Counted from the first letter of the stretch, positions 29,072 through 37,447 are shown. The stretch is 59,371 bases of DNA from Acetobacter malorum (GCF_002153605.1 NZ_JOPG01000011.1:1-59371); one strand, 5' to 3'. The notes: generated from the letters alone by a model not told the origin. Program-made: numbers and translations.

Positions 29072-29244
29072 AGTGTTAATTACTTTTCCGTTTTGTTTTT
29101 AATCGAGAGAAAATGCGACCACAAATTTAACCTATATTTCCCTTTTCTGCCAGCATCTGCGCCGGGCTGGCGGCCCGCATGGCAGGATACCTATGCATGG
29201 CCCAAACGGACGAGCATTGAATTTACTGGCCTCCCTGCCCCAAA

Positions 29245-29262
29245 TGTAGTAACGTGACTACA
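29245..29262. promoter_or_regulatory. Inverted repeat, putative toxin-antitoxin operator
   Basis: TGTAGT-AACGTG-ACTACA is a perfect 6-bp inverted repeat immediately before a TATGAT -10-like box (29264-29269) and the GGGAGG ribosome site of the antitoxin gene. Placement fits autoregulation by the antitoxin complex. Confidence 0.6.
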
Positions 29263-29283
29263 TTATGATAGGGAGGCGATGAC

Positions 29284-29538
29284 ATGAGCATCACCACACT
29301 TTCAAGCCGCGAGTTTAACCAGGATACCAGCCGAGCCAAAAAGGCGGCAGCCGACGGACCGGTGTTCATCACCGACAGGGGCAGGACTGCCCACGTCCTC
29401 CTCAGCATTGAGGAATACCGGCGATTGACGAACCACCCACGAAAAATCGCGGACGCGCTGGCGATGCCGGGACTGGCAGATATCGAGTTCGACCCACCCC
29501 GCGCGAATATCACGCTTCGATCGGCCGATTTTTCTTGA
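29284..29538 (+). CDS. Phd/YefM-family antitoxin
   Basis: 84 residues: MSITTLSSREFNQDTSRAKK and PVFITDRGRTAHVLLSIEEYRRL fit the Phd/YefM DNA-binding N-terminal domain; the C-terminal tail would mask the toxin. The stop overlaps the toxin ATG, the normal arrangement for this class. Confidence 0.9.
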   Translation: MSITTLSSREFNQDTSRAKKAAADGPVFITDRGRTAHVLLSIEEYRRLTNHPRKIADALAMPGLADIEFDPPRANITLRSADFS

Positions 29539-29966
29539 TGTTCCTGCTGGACACGAACGTCGTTTCAGAATTGAGAAAGGTCCGCGCCGGAAAGTCCGAT
29601 CCGAACGTCGCGAAATGGGCCGATAGTGTTGATGCGGAAAGTCTGTACCTCTCCGCCATAACCGTCATGGAACTGGAGACCGGAATCCTGCGTATGGAGC
29701 GGCGGGACGAAACGACGGGTATGATCCTGCGGACCTGGCTGGAGCAGCTTGTCCTTCCCGAGTTCGCAGGACGTATCCTGCCGGTTGATGAAACGGTGGC
29801 CCTGCGCTGTGCCCGATTGCATGTCCCCGATCCCCGCTCGGAACGTGATGCGCTCATCGCCGCGACCGCGCTGGTTCACGGCAAGACCGTCGTGACCCGC
29901 AACGTCGCTGATTTCCTGCCATGCGGCGTTCCCCTGCTGAACCCGTGGGAACCCCAGCCTGACTGA
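29538..29966 (+). CDS. vapC: VapC/FitB-like PIN-domain toxin
   Basis: 142 residues. PIN-domain acidic residues are present: FLLDTNVVSE at the N-terminus, the Glu of TVMELETGI, and RSERDALIAATAL plus TRNVADF at the C-terminus. Predicted RNase that cuts tRNA or rRNA when the antitoxin is lost, stabilising the element in its host. Confidence 0.92.
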   Translation: MFLLDTNVVSELRKVRAGKSDPNVAKWADSVDAESLYLSAITVMELETGILRMERRDETTGMILRTWLEQLVLPEFAGRILPVDETVALRCARLHVPDPRSERDALIAATALVHGKTVVTRNVADFLPCGVPLLNPWEPQPD

Positions 29967-29979
29967 CATATCCACGGTT

Positions 29980-31719
29980 TCACAAACCCAGCCCCCGGTT
30001 GCGGGTAAAGCTCCAGTCAACCCCGCCATCACCGCGCGCAACCCCGGACACATGCTGCCCGTGCTGTTTTTCCAGCGAGGGCGTCCAGGGTACAAGCTGG
30101 AACTGAAGCCCGTCATCGATCATCGCATAGCGACCCGAGGCCAGCACCATGCGCTGACGATAGCTGCCCGTGACGTAATCTCCCGATGCCGACTGGCTGA
30201 ATGTCCGGCCAGTCTCGGTGGCCAGCCGATCTCCGACTTCCCGGACCTCGCAGTCCCTGAGTGTCCCGATCAGGTTGCGCGCCAGCACCACTCCCTGTGC
30301 GCGGCGCTCGGCGAGGCCCTGTTCGATCAACTGCTCCGCGCGTCGCTCCATCGCCTCACGCACTTCGGCGCCGAAGCCCACCTGCCCCAATGCGACAGGA
30401 TCACGCGCCACGGCCTGCCGGTCCAGCCAGGTGGCCCCGCGCGCCGTCACCTGCTCCTCGATCGACAGATCGGACCGCACAGCCAGCGCCACACGCCGTT
30501 GCCCCTTCCTGTCATCGAAGGCGCGCAATTCCACCACCGAACCCATCGCCCCGTCCCCCGTTGCATCGAGATCGGGGAAACGGACATGATGGGTGCGACC
30601 ATCCACCCCGTCGATGACGGCGTAGGCCGTGCCTTTCAGTTCATCGTCCAGACCGCGATCAACCAGCCTGCCGAGGACGGGAACATCTAGGCTTTCACCC
30701 GCCAACACATAGCTCGACGTGCTCCGCTCGATGCCGCGCTCAGCCAGCGAACGGTGGATGCGCTTGATGATGTCGCCGCGTTCGCCCAGTTCGCGCAACG
30801 TCGCCTCGGCGGACTCATCCAGCATCCATTGTCCCTGTCCGGCCTGATGGGCGAGACCAAGCCCCTCCAGCCGACGCAGGCGCCCGACCTTCAGGGCCTC
30901 GAACGGATCAGGCTGCCGATCCGGCGCTGGCGCCATGTCGATGATGCCGTTGCGGTCCGCGTCGCGGGCCAGTTGCCGGTCGAGCTGGGTCCAGTGCTCG
31001 GCATCGACCTGGCGTTCGAGGGCGCGATGGATTTCGACGTCATTACGCAGCCCGAGTTCCTGCGTCACCAGATCCTGGGCGCGGGCGCGCAGGCCCTCGC
31101 GGATGTAATCGCGGGAGATCACGAGGTCACTGCCATCCTCAGCCACGCCGCGCACGAGGATGTGGACATGGGGGTGCTGGGTGTTCCAGTGGTCTACCCC
31201 CACCCAATCCAGCTTCGTGCCGAGGTCTTTTTCCATCTGCCCGACCAGTTCGCGGGCATAGCCCTTGAGGTCGGCCATGTCCGGCGCGTCCTCAGGCGAG
31301 ACGATGAAACGGAAATGATGGCGGTCGTCCTCGCAGCGTTCGGCGAACGCCCTTGGGTCAGCATCGTCGATGCCGGGACCAAAGAGCCGCGCCTTCTCGC
31401 CGTCCTTCGTCACCCCTTCCCGACGTAGGTAGCGAAGATGAGCGGCGAGAGGCGCCTTGCGCCCGCTATGACGCACGACACGAGCCTTGACGGTGACGCG
31501 GCGGGCACGGCTGGTCAGCAGGCGATTGGCTCTGGCTGCCGCGACACGGCCACGCCCGAAGGACGAACGGGAACCACCGCCATTGCGGCCCGATCGGAAC
31601 CCGCCACCTCCGGCACGCTGGGCCGAGGCGAGGGCCTGGGCGACGAAGGGCTTGAGCCGCTGGGCGCGTGGTGAGCGGATGCGACCCAGACGGGGCTGGA
31701 AATCATTCTCGCGCGCCAT
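29980..31719 (-). CDS. Conjugative relaxase (VirD2-like, DUF3363)
   Basis: 579 residues from an ATG with a strong GGAGG site. A basic, Arg/Gly-rich N-terminus (about 20-75) is followed by the relaxase domain, with the metal-binding motif HPHVHILVRG near residue 190, and the long DUF3363 C-terminal region. It nicks oriT and pilots the strand through the channel. The catalytic Tyr cannot be fixed by eye. Confidence 0.9.
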   Translation of the reverse strand: MARENDFQPRLGRIRSPRAQRLKPFVAQALASAQRAGGGGFRSGRNGGGSRSSFGRGRVAAARANRLLTSRARRVTVKARVVRHSGRKAPLAAHLRYLRREGVTKDGEKARLFGPGIDDADPRAFAERCEDDRHHFRFIVSPEDAPDMADLKGYARELVGQMEKDLGTKLDWVGVDHWNTQHPHVHILVRGVAEDGSDLVISRDYIREGLRARAQDLVTQELGLRNDVEIHRALERQVDAEHWTQLDRQLARDADRNGIIDMAPAPDRQPDPFEALKVGRLRRLEGLGLAHQAGQGQWMLDESAEATLRELGERGDIIKRIHRSLAERGIERSTSSYVLAGESLDVPVLGRLVDRGLDDELKGTAYAVIDGVDGRTHHVRFPDLDATGDGAMGSVVELRAFDDRKGQRRVALAVRSDLSIEEQVTARGATWLDRQAVARDPVALGQVGFGAEVREAMERRAEQLIEQGLAERRAQGVVLARNLIGTLRDCEVREVGDRLATETGRTFSQSASGDYVTGSYRQRMVLASGRYAMIDDGLQFQLVPWTPSLEKQHGQHVSGVARGDGGVDWSFTRNRGLGL

Positions 31720-31909
31720 CGGCCCCTCCAATGTGCGAAAAAGGCAGGGGCAACAAAGAAAAACAGGGTCGGCAAACATTGCCTGAGAGGGAGAAACATT
31801 GCCGGGAGAACGAAAAAACACAGGAAAACCAACACCCCAACCGAGGCGCAATGTGCGCCCTTTTATCTCGCCTCTCATTCCCCATGCCCCAAAGTGCCTG
31901 TTCCACCCT

Positions 31910-31935
31910 ACCAGCACCCAATCCGCGATGCTGGT
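31910..31935. other. Candidate oriT region upstream of relaxase
   Basis: The 280-bp gap between the relaxase start and the transglycosylase gene holds a 7-bp inverted repeat ACCAGCA/TGCTGGT with a 12-nt loop containing AATCCGCG, two direct AAACATTGCC repeats around 31775 and 31795, and a GGCGCA/TGCGCC hairpin at 31846-31860. This layout fits an origin of transfer, but no known nic site matches exactly. Confidence 0.3.
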
Positions 31936-32001
31936 GCCTGCTCCAATGGCCGTGCGCGAACCACTGCAAACCGGCAAGGGAAAGGATGCGTGAACGCGTA
32001 T

Positions 32002-32718
32002 TCATGGCGTTGCCACCGATGCGGAAGAAGCGACAAAAAGCCCATCGGAAAGCGGCCTGACAGGTGCAAGACCATGCGCGATGATGTCACTTCGAACATC
32101 CTTCGACGGCAGCTTCATTGCAACCGGAACGCCTTTCCTCGCGTCGTCCGATTGCATGACGAAAATCGGTGCACGGGTCCAGAACAGCGGATCAGGATGC
32201 GAAACCGGCAGCAACGATTCAGCACCGCCCTGACCGATCAGGGACAGCAATCCGGCGACATAGGCGCGCGTTTCGGGTGGCAGCGGACGTTGCCGATCAC
32301 GGTAGTCCTCATAGCGCCCCGGCCCGGCGTTATAGGCTGCCAGGAAACCCGGCAAGCCGTAACGATCGTGCATCTCGCGCAGGAACGCAGCGCCCGCGAG
32401 GATGTTGTCATGCACATCGAACGGATCGCGTCCCAGCCCGTAACGGGTACGAAGGTCGCTCCAGGTCGCGGGCATGATCTGCATGAGGCCGAGCGCGCCT
32501 TTCGATGAAATCGCGCCAATATCACCACCGCTCTCAGCGCTCATGACGGCCCGTATCCATGTGGCGGGAATGTTGAAGCGCTGCACGGCTTCAGCGATCA
32601 CGGCAGCATAAGGATCGGTGTCAGCGGGCGCTGGAACCGATGCTGCCCGTGACGGATCGATGACGCCCGATACACCGATTGCAATGACACCAACAGCGAG
32701 GAAAACCGTGCGTCGCAT
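32002..32718 (-). CDS. Lytic transglycosylase (VirB1-like)
   Basis: 238 residues from the ATG at 32718. A signal peptide (MRRTVFLAVGVIAIGVSG) precedes an SLT domain: AVMSAESGGD with the catalytic Glu, SKGALGLMQIMPATW and FLAAYNAGPGRYEDY. It opens peptidoglycan for the mating channel. Confidence 0.93.
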   Translation of the reverse strand: MRRTVFLAVGVIAIGVSGVIDPSRAASVPAPADTDPYAAVIAEAVQRFNIPATWIRAVMSAESGGDIGAISSKGALGLMQIMPATWSDLRTRYGLGRDPFDVHDNILAGAAFLREMHDRYGLPGFLAAYNAGPGRYEDYRDRQRPLPPETRAYVAGLLSLIGQGGAESLLPVSHPDPLFWTRAPIFVMQSDDARKGVPVAMKLPSKDVRSDIIAHGLAPVRPLSDGLFVASSASVATP

Positions 32719-32722
32719 GGTC

Positions 32723-33061
32723 TCATTCCCCGCGTTCGACACGCCGTGACGGACGCGTCCAGTTCAGCACCCAGACCGCACGCTCCCCACCGGCACGGAA
32801 GAGATTGGCACGGATCGGCTGTGCAAAGGCGGGGTCGTCGAGGGCTACGGCGATGTATTCACCAGCCCTCTCGCCGGTGCGTTTCCAGCCAGCACCAACC
32901 TCCGGGCCATCGGCATCGGTGAGATGGATGCGGTAATCCGGGGCATGTTCGGCGTCGGAAAACTCGGCCGGAACGAGAAGGATATCCTGCGCCACGGTGA
33001 GGGTGCGGATGCGCCCGGCAAAACCGGTTTTCGTGCGCGTGAAAAGACCGATCTGTGCCAT
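32723..33061 (-). CDS. DUF736 protein (first copy)
   Basis: 112 residues, MAQIGLFTRTKTGFAGRIRTLTV..., ending in LNWTRPSRR. Matches DUF736, a small family found almost only on conjugative elements of alphaproteobacteria; function unknown. A paralogue is at 37942-38265, and a decayed remnant lies at about 38747-38850. Confidence 0.9.
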   Translation of the reverse strand: MAQIGLFTRTKTGFAGRIRTLTVAQDILLVPAEFSDAEHAPDYRIHLTDADGPEVGAGWKRTGERAGEYIAVALDDPAFAQPIRANLFRAGGERAVWVLNWTRPSRRVERGE

Positions 33062-33062
33062 T

Positions 33063-33620
33063 TCATTGCCCTTTCGGGGACGGATTGAAGGTCACGGTGA
33101 CAGGCTGCCTGCTCCCGGACAGAAGCCAGACCGGGGTGGCGCGACCGATGACGGTGGACAGGGGCAACAGGCCAAAATACCGACCGTCGAGACTGCGTGG
33201 CTCGGCCGGGTTCATGACGAAGAGCTGGTCTGGAGCGAGGTGCTGGCACCCCTGCCAGACGGGCAATGGACGGCCCCGGTGATCGAGGGATTGCGCATCG
33301 CCTGCGAATTTTCCGTCGATGGTGACGCGCTGCCCGGTACGGCACACGGACTGCCCCGCGACAGCCGCTACGGGCTTGAGCAGGGGAACAGCGAGAGGAA
33401 GGTAACCGCGCGTTGCAAGCAGCCTCGCCTCGCGCTCGGGCAGGCGGACAGCGACCAGATCACCGACATGCGGCGCGGGAACCGGGTGCAATCGGTAGAG
33501 CCCGACGGGCACGCTCGCCGTCTCGTTCCAGATCAGGCGTGGCGCAGGATGAACGACCATCGACGCGCCAACACCGAGCACGGCGAAATAGGTCGCAAAG
33601 AACCAGCCACGCCGGGTCAT
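33063..33620 (-). CDS. traF: TraF-like S26 signal peptidase
   Basis: 185 residues from the ATG overlapping the DUF2840 stop. One N-terminal transmembrane helix, then the S26 pattern: NETASVPVGLYRL (Ser nucleophile region) and RGYLPLAVPLLKPVAAVAGQSVC (Lys region). In RP4 the homologue matures and cyclises the TrbC pilin. Confidence 0.9.
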   Translation of the reverse strand: MTRRGWFFATYFAVLGVGASMVVHPAPRLIWNETASVPVGLYRLHPVPAPHVGDLVAVRLPEREARLLATRGYLPLAVPLLKPVAAVAGQSVCRTGQRVTIDGKFAGDAQSLDHRGRPLPVWQGCQHLAPDQLFVMNPAEPRSLDGRYFGLLPLSTVIGRATPVWLLSGSRQPVTVTFNPSPKGQ

Positions 33621-34114
33621 GACATCACCTGCCGCCGCTTGAGCCATGCTGAATGCTGCTCGCGCGTATAGGCACGCGGCTCATGTCCGGCCGTGATGCG
33701 ATGGTGCAGATGCCGCCAGTATTCGGGCGCCGCATCCGCCGGATCGAGACCCAGCGCCTCAATGGCGTCGACCACCCGAAGCACATGTTCGACCCGTGGC
33801 CAGCTATCGACACGCAGGAGGATTTCGCCGCCGGGACGCACGAACGGCAAAGTCTGGAACACTTCGCCAGCCCTGACCGCGCGCACGATATCCAGCCGGG
33901 AGACGGTGATACCGAGGTCATTGGACGCCCAGCGCACAAAGGCGAAAACACTTCCTGGCGCAAAACTGGAAATGCGACGGCGGTCATCAAGTATCTGCTC
34001 GTCGCTGCAATGCCCGAAGCGCAGCCAGTGTTCGATGCGCCTGTCGATCCAGGTCAGTTCGACATGCGTCAGTGCCGCCGGATGCCGATGGGAGATGGGA
34101 GGATGCCGGGTCAT
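33617..34114 (-). CDS. DUF2840 protein
   Basis: 165 residues from the ATG overlapping the repA stop. Contains HVELTWIDRRIEHWLRFG and SVFAFVRWASNDLGITVSRLDIVRAV, the DUF2840 pattern seen between repA and traF in related ICEs. Function unknown; gene order and ATGA coupling show it belongs to the transfer operon. Confidence 0.85.
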   Translation of the reverse strand: MTRHPPISHRHPAALTHVELTWIDRRIEHWLRFGHCSDEQILDDRRRISSFAPGSVFAFVRWASNDLGITVSRLDIVRAVRAGEVFQTLPFVRPGGEILLRVDSWPRVEHVLRVVDAIEALGLDPADAAPEYWRHLHHRITAGHEPRAYTREQHSAWLKRRQVMS

Positions 34115-35190
34115 GGCCCGTCTCCCGGCCCCGTGAAGGGGGCAATGGACGGGCAAGAGGGGTTATCCGCAGAACGGCGCTTCCCATCAACATAAGAGTT
34201 AGAGTCTAAGTTAGATAAGTTAAGGGCCGGAATCGCCGTTTCAGGCCAAAGACTTAGCTGGGGTTTGTGCGTGTGAAGTCCCGATAGTCCTGCGTGTGAT
34301 GTCCCGATAGTGGATGCGTGTGATGTCCTGATACTATTCACATAATTATCCACAGGATGTGTGGATAAGTCGGTTGGCAGGATGCGCAACAACTCGCGCA
34401 CGCCGGCACGCTCAATGCTCAGGCGATAGCCTGGCAAGGGCTGGCTGGCGGCGGCACGCCGGATCTGGATGGCAAAGTCCGAGGGACGCATCAGGCTGCC
34501 GGATTTCTGGTGCAGATGCCCGATCTCGAAAGTCCAGCCGGTAGGTTGGCGACCCGCGTGTTTGCGGGCCACGCGGTAAAGCCAGCGCTCGATGCCGCCC
34601 GTCAGCCGGAAATAGGCCGGGTCGATGGCCAGCACCAGCGACCGGTCGATCACGCCACGATAGAGCCATTCCGGAATGACGATCTCGACACCAGCGGCGC
34701 GACCGTTGCGGCTGGCGCAGATTTCCCACTCGGTAATCCAGGAAAACTGCTGCCGTCGCCAGTTCTGGCCGTGGCGGATCGTGGTGGCGACCACGGTGGA
34801 CTGGAGCCGGGCAAGTGCCGCCCTGAGGAGCCCATAATCCCGCGCCCCGGTCTGTCGGCCAATACCGGTGAGCAACTGGTAGGGGGTGAAGCGCAGGAAG
34901 CGTGACGTTGTAAGGCCGAGATTTTCCGCCTCGACAATCTGGCTGGCAGCCCAGATCAGCACGTCAGCGTCCCAGATCGTCGCCATGCCGTGCTCGGGCA
35001 TCCCGAACACCTCGACGCGCGTGTCCCCTGCCGCGTAGAGGATTGGCGTCGTGCGCTTCGTTTTGGACAGCGAGAAAAACGGTCGCTCCATCAGATCGCG
35101 CTGGTCGCGCGGGCTGATCTCGCCACTGGCGACAACGAACGGCAGGAGCCTGCTGCGCTCGCTGGCCGTGAGGGTATGACGGGCCTGCAT
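34111..35190 (-). CDS. repA: Replication initiator RepA (RPA family)
   Basis: 359 residues from the ATG at 35190, which has GGGGAGG 6 nt upstream; an ATG at 35196 is too close to it. Family pattern: SRLLPFVVASGEISPRDQRDLMERPFFSLSKTKRTTPILY, ATIWDADVLIWAASQIVEA and a C-terminal winged-helix part. It probably lets the excised ICE replicate as a plasmid. The last 85 codons also contain iterons and DnaA boxes. Confidence 0.9.
   Translation of the reverse strand: MQARHTLTASERSRLLPFVVASGEISPRDQRDLMERPFFSLSKTKRTTPILYAAGDTRVEVFGMPEHGMATIWDADVLIWAASQIVEAENLGLTTSRFLRFTPYQLLTGIGRQTGARDYGLLRAALARLQSTVVATTIRHGQNWRRQQFSWITEWEICASRNGRAAGVEIVIPEWLYRGVIDRSLVLAIDPAYFRLTGGIERWLYRVARKHAGRQPTGWTFEIGHLHQKSGSLMRPSDFAIQIRRAAASQPLPGYRLSIERAGVRELLRILPTDLSTHPVDNYVNSIRTSHASTIGTSHAGLSGLHTHKPQLSLWPETAIPALNLSNLDSNSYVDGKRRSADNPSCPSIAPFTGPGDGP
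34163..34368. other. Origin-like cluster inside repA 3' end
   Basis: Three direct repeats starting TGCGTGTGA at 34268, 34291 and 34315 (23 and 24 bp apart) are followed by two perfect DnaA boxes in opposite orientation, TTATCCACA at 34346-34354 and TGTGGATAA at 34360-34368. On the other side are an AT-rich stretch with repeated TAAGTTA/TTAGA (34191-34226) and a near-perfect box TTATCCGCA at 34163-34171. Repeat steps are not multiples of three for the first pair, so they serve DNA, not protein. Reads as an oriV. Confidence 0.7.
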
Positions 35191-35203
35191 GTCCATCCTC
35201 CCC

Positions 35204-35455
35204 TCACCGGCGATCAAGGCCGGCGGAGCGGGCCTCGTCATAATTCGGATCAGACGTGGACCGGCAGGCGCTGGCGGCAGCCCAGGCGTCGAGGTCGTCG
35301 ATCAGGTAGACGACACGACCGCCAAGCTTGCGGAAGGTCGGGCCACTGCCATGGCAGCGGTATTTCTCCAGCGTGCGGGGAGAAAGGCCAAGAATCTGCG
35401 CGGCCTGATGTGTGCGCAGGTAGCGCGCCGGTGACGGCGCGTGTCTGTCGAGCAT
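35204..35455 (-). CDS. AlpA/MerR-type HTH protein
   Basis: 83 residues: YLRTHQAAQILGLSPRTLEKYRCHGSGPTFRKLGGRVVYLIDDLDAWAA, a helix-turn-helix domain of the HTH_17/AlpA type. Such proteins act as excisionase-like factors or operon regulators in mobile elements. It lies just upstream of repA (13 nt gap). Confidence 0.88.
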   Translation of the reverse strand: MLDRHAPSPARYLRTHQAAQILGLSPRTLEKYRCHGSGPTFRKLGGRVVYLIDDLDAWAAASACRSTSDPNYDEARSAGLDRR

Positions 35456-35530
35456 GGTATACCTCCATCTGGTCTCGAAGCGCCGCGGGGATGGTGCGGC
35501 GGATCGGGATGACGGTGGCGGAGAAAGCGG

Positions 35531-35579
35531 GCGTTGGGGGTGGACGAAGATTTTTCGAGGTCAGTGTCCACCCCCGCGC
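35531..35579. promoter_or_regulatory. Strong dyad upstream of the AlpA-like gene
   Basis: GGGGGTGGAC (35536-35545) and GTCCACCCCC (35566-35575) form a perfect 10-bp inverted repeat; GCG/CGC extends it outside, and CGAA/TTCG pairs inside the 20-nt loop. Located 76-124 bp before the AlpA-like start. Could be an operator or a leader hairpin. Confidence 0.5.
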
Positions 35580-35675
35580 GTCGGAGCGTATGCAGGAGGT
35601 GCCGGGCGGAGCCGGACGTGAAGCAGCGTGAGGAAAATGGGGGAAAGCAGCGGGAAGGAGCGAAAACCGGCTATG

Positions 35676-36224
35676 TTATCGCCCGCGTAAAAAATCCAGA
35701 TAGCCGCCGCTGACCCGGTTCCGGGCGTCAAGAAGCAGGCGCTCCGCATGGCGACGCGCCGCCGTGTTGCGCCATTCGACCGCCGGTAAAGCGGCCTGCC
35801 ATGAACGATTGACCGCGATGGCGATATCACGGGTGGTGCCGCCCGCTTCGTGAATATCGAAGGCGAGCAGGAGCTGCATCTGCCGCGCGCGCTGCAGCGG
35901 CGTGAGTTGAAGAGCGCGCGGAAGCAGGCCAACGCGCTGACCGCGCTGCCTGCGAAAGAAACGCAGCGCCACGTCGAGACGCAGTTCGGCGGCGTCATCC
36001 ATCGGCAGAAGCACAGCGGGGCGACCGATGGCCAGCGGGTTCAGAAGCCGGAGGTAAAGATCGCCCGTCGCATCGCCGATCACCAGCCACGTGTCGTCTT
36101 CCGCATCATGACGGGCCAGGATGGTTCCGAGCACCGCCGGATTGATCGGGGTCACAATGGCGAAATCCGGTGGCGCGGGTGTGAGGATCAGCGTGGCCGG
36201 TGAAACCTCGGGCCGCCAGACCAT
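35676..36224 (-). CDS. DUF2285 protein (possibly the 3' part of a broken fusion)
   Basis: About 182 residues from MVWRPEVSPATL; the C-terminal half (QLTPLQRARQMQLLLAFDIHEAGGTTRDIAIAVN...LLLDARNRVSGGYLDFLRGR) matches DUF2285, a putative DNA-binding family of ICEs. In many relatives the DUF6499 and DUF2285 parts are one protein. Here the open frame continues upstream of this ATG (to at least VFVHAPDKPAPQG) and would join the DUF6499 gene if one base of an A5 run (36261-36265) were lost. No good ribosome site is seen. Confidence 0.75.
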   Translation of the reverse strand: MVWRPEVSPATLILTPAPPDFAIVTPINPAVLGTILARHDAEDDTWLVIGDATGDLYLRLLNPLAIGRPAVLLPMDDAAELRLDVALRFFRRQRGQRVGLLPRALQLTPLQRARQMQLLLAFDIHEAGGTTRDIAIAVNRSWQAALPAVEWRNTAARRHAERLLLDARNRVSGGYLDFLRGR

Positions 36225-36243
36225 GCGCCCCTGAGGAGCGGGC

Positions 36244-36462
36244 TTATCGGGCGCATGGACAAAAACAGAGCCCCCAGCGTTGGGCGAACGCCGCGCACTC
36301 GGCAGCGGAATCCACGCCCCGGCGGCCAAGCCGCCGTTGCAGACGGGCATAATCGCGGCGATAGGTGGTGTTACGGCGGAGAAATTCGACGGCGAAACCG
36401 GAGCGGTCCAGACGGCTGATATGGTCGCGCAGTTCCGGTGAACGCCAGAAGGATGTGGGCAT
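36244..36462 (-). CDS. DUF6499 transcriptional-regulator domain protein
   Basis: 72 residues from MPTSFWRSPELRDHI. Pattern SGFAVEFLRRNTTYRRDYARLQRR...FAQRWGL matches the N-terminal domain (DUF6499) of fused DUF2285 proteins. The frame ends shortly after the A5 run, where the DUF2285 frame takes over. It may work alone or be half of a frameshifted gene. Confidence 0.75.
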   Translation of the reverse strand: MPTSFWRSPELRDHISRLDRSGFAVEFLRRNTTYRRDYARLQRRLGRRGVDSAAECAAFAQRWGLCFCPCAR

Positions 36463-36600
36463 ACGGGCCTCCCTGTCTGTCCCCCATGCGGCAAAAGGGG
36501 GAGATTCCATCAGCCAGATCGGAAACGGGAGTGCATAGACCCTGATTTCTTATCAGGGAGAGAAGCGCAGGGCCGATGCGCGAGCCGGGGCGAAGCCCGG

Positions 36601-36864
36601 CTATTGCAGGCGCGGTTGCAACAGATGCTGGAAACCGGCTTCGGTCATCCAGCGCGCCCGTGCCAGATGCCTGTCATGAACAGCCTTCGCACGCACCGGT
36701 TCACGAACCGGATCAATTTCGAACAGCACGGCAACGACTTCGCGCCAGTCCGCCCCTTCTTCTTCCGCAACCAGAAGGCGCAGGTAGAGCCCGAGATGCG
36801 CTTCGTCGTAGGCGTTCACCCGTACGGTGAGAGGGGGATGGTCGAGGAAAGACGGGTCGGTCAT
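36601..36864 (-). CDS. Hypothetical 87-residue ICE protein
   Basis: Acidic small protein with a good GAGGAG ribosome site. Contains VRVNAYDEAHLGLYLRLLVAEEEGADWREVVAVLFEIDP and a basic C-terminal helix. I do not recognise the family. A hairpin AGCCGGG/CCCGGCT just after the stop (36582-36601) may end transcription, though it has no T run. Confidence 0.7.
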   Translation of the reverse strand: MTDPSFLDHPPLTVRVNAYDEAHLGLYLRLLVAEEEGADWREVVAVLFEIDPVREPVRAKAVHDRHLARARWMTEAGFQHLLQPRLQ

Positions 36865-36987
36865 GGCGGCTCCTCATGATACCGCTGCCAGATCGGTTCG
36901 ATAACAAAGATCGGGATTGCTGACCGGCCTGGCTCGCACGCCCCGCCAGAAATCAGCGCACGCAAGGGGAAAAGAACGACATGAACG

Positions 36988-37011
36988 GAGCGGATCAGGA
37001 GAAATCCGCTC
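36988..37011 (-). terminator. Terminator-like hairpin after XRE gene
   Basis: GAGCGGAT/ATCCGCTC with an 8-nt loop overlaps the stop of the XRE gene; on the minus strand a TTCTTTTCCCC stretch follows some 15 nt on. Confidence 0.45.
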
Positions 37012-37279
37012 AGCCACGTCCCCGACCCTGCCGCGTCTGGATATCGGAAGTCTCGTTTAGAAACATGACGCCGCGTCCCTGTCCGGACTCGATGAACAGA
37101 ATGCCCGCCGCTTCCAGCGCGCGACGGACCTGATCGATTGTGCCCTCATGAACGCCCAGACCGCGTTCGGATTCAAGGCGCTTGAGCGCGGTCAATGCTA
37201 CGAGGGCCTTTTCAGCGAGCCTTTCCTGTGTCCAGTTCAGAAGTGCCCGTGCCGCCCTTACCTGTCGGCCAGTGATCAT
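37010..37279 (-). CDS. XRE-family HTH regulator
   Basis: 89 residues: MITGRQVRAARALLNWTQERLAEKALVALTALKRLESERGL is a Cro/CI-type helix-turn-helix, followed by IDQVRRALEAAGILFIESGQGRGVMF, the tail typical of plasmid and ICE XRE regulators. Likely controls the maintenance or excision genes. Confidence 0.9.
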   Translation of the reverse strand: MITGRQVRAARALLNWTQERLAEKALVALTALKRLESERGLGVHEGTIDQVRRALEAAGILFIESGQGRGVMFLNETSDIQTRQGRGRG

Positions 37280-37447
37280 CCGCGATCACATCCGACACGC
37301 AAGGCCTGCACACCAGAAATACGACTATAATAGTCGCATTGTGAATATTCAACGTCGTTCTTTCCGGACGATAGGAAAAAGGAATCGGCGTCCACGCACC
37401 ATTCAGGCGGCTCCAGTCCTGTCGGACAAGACCGTCGGGCTGACCAG

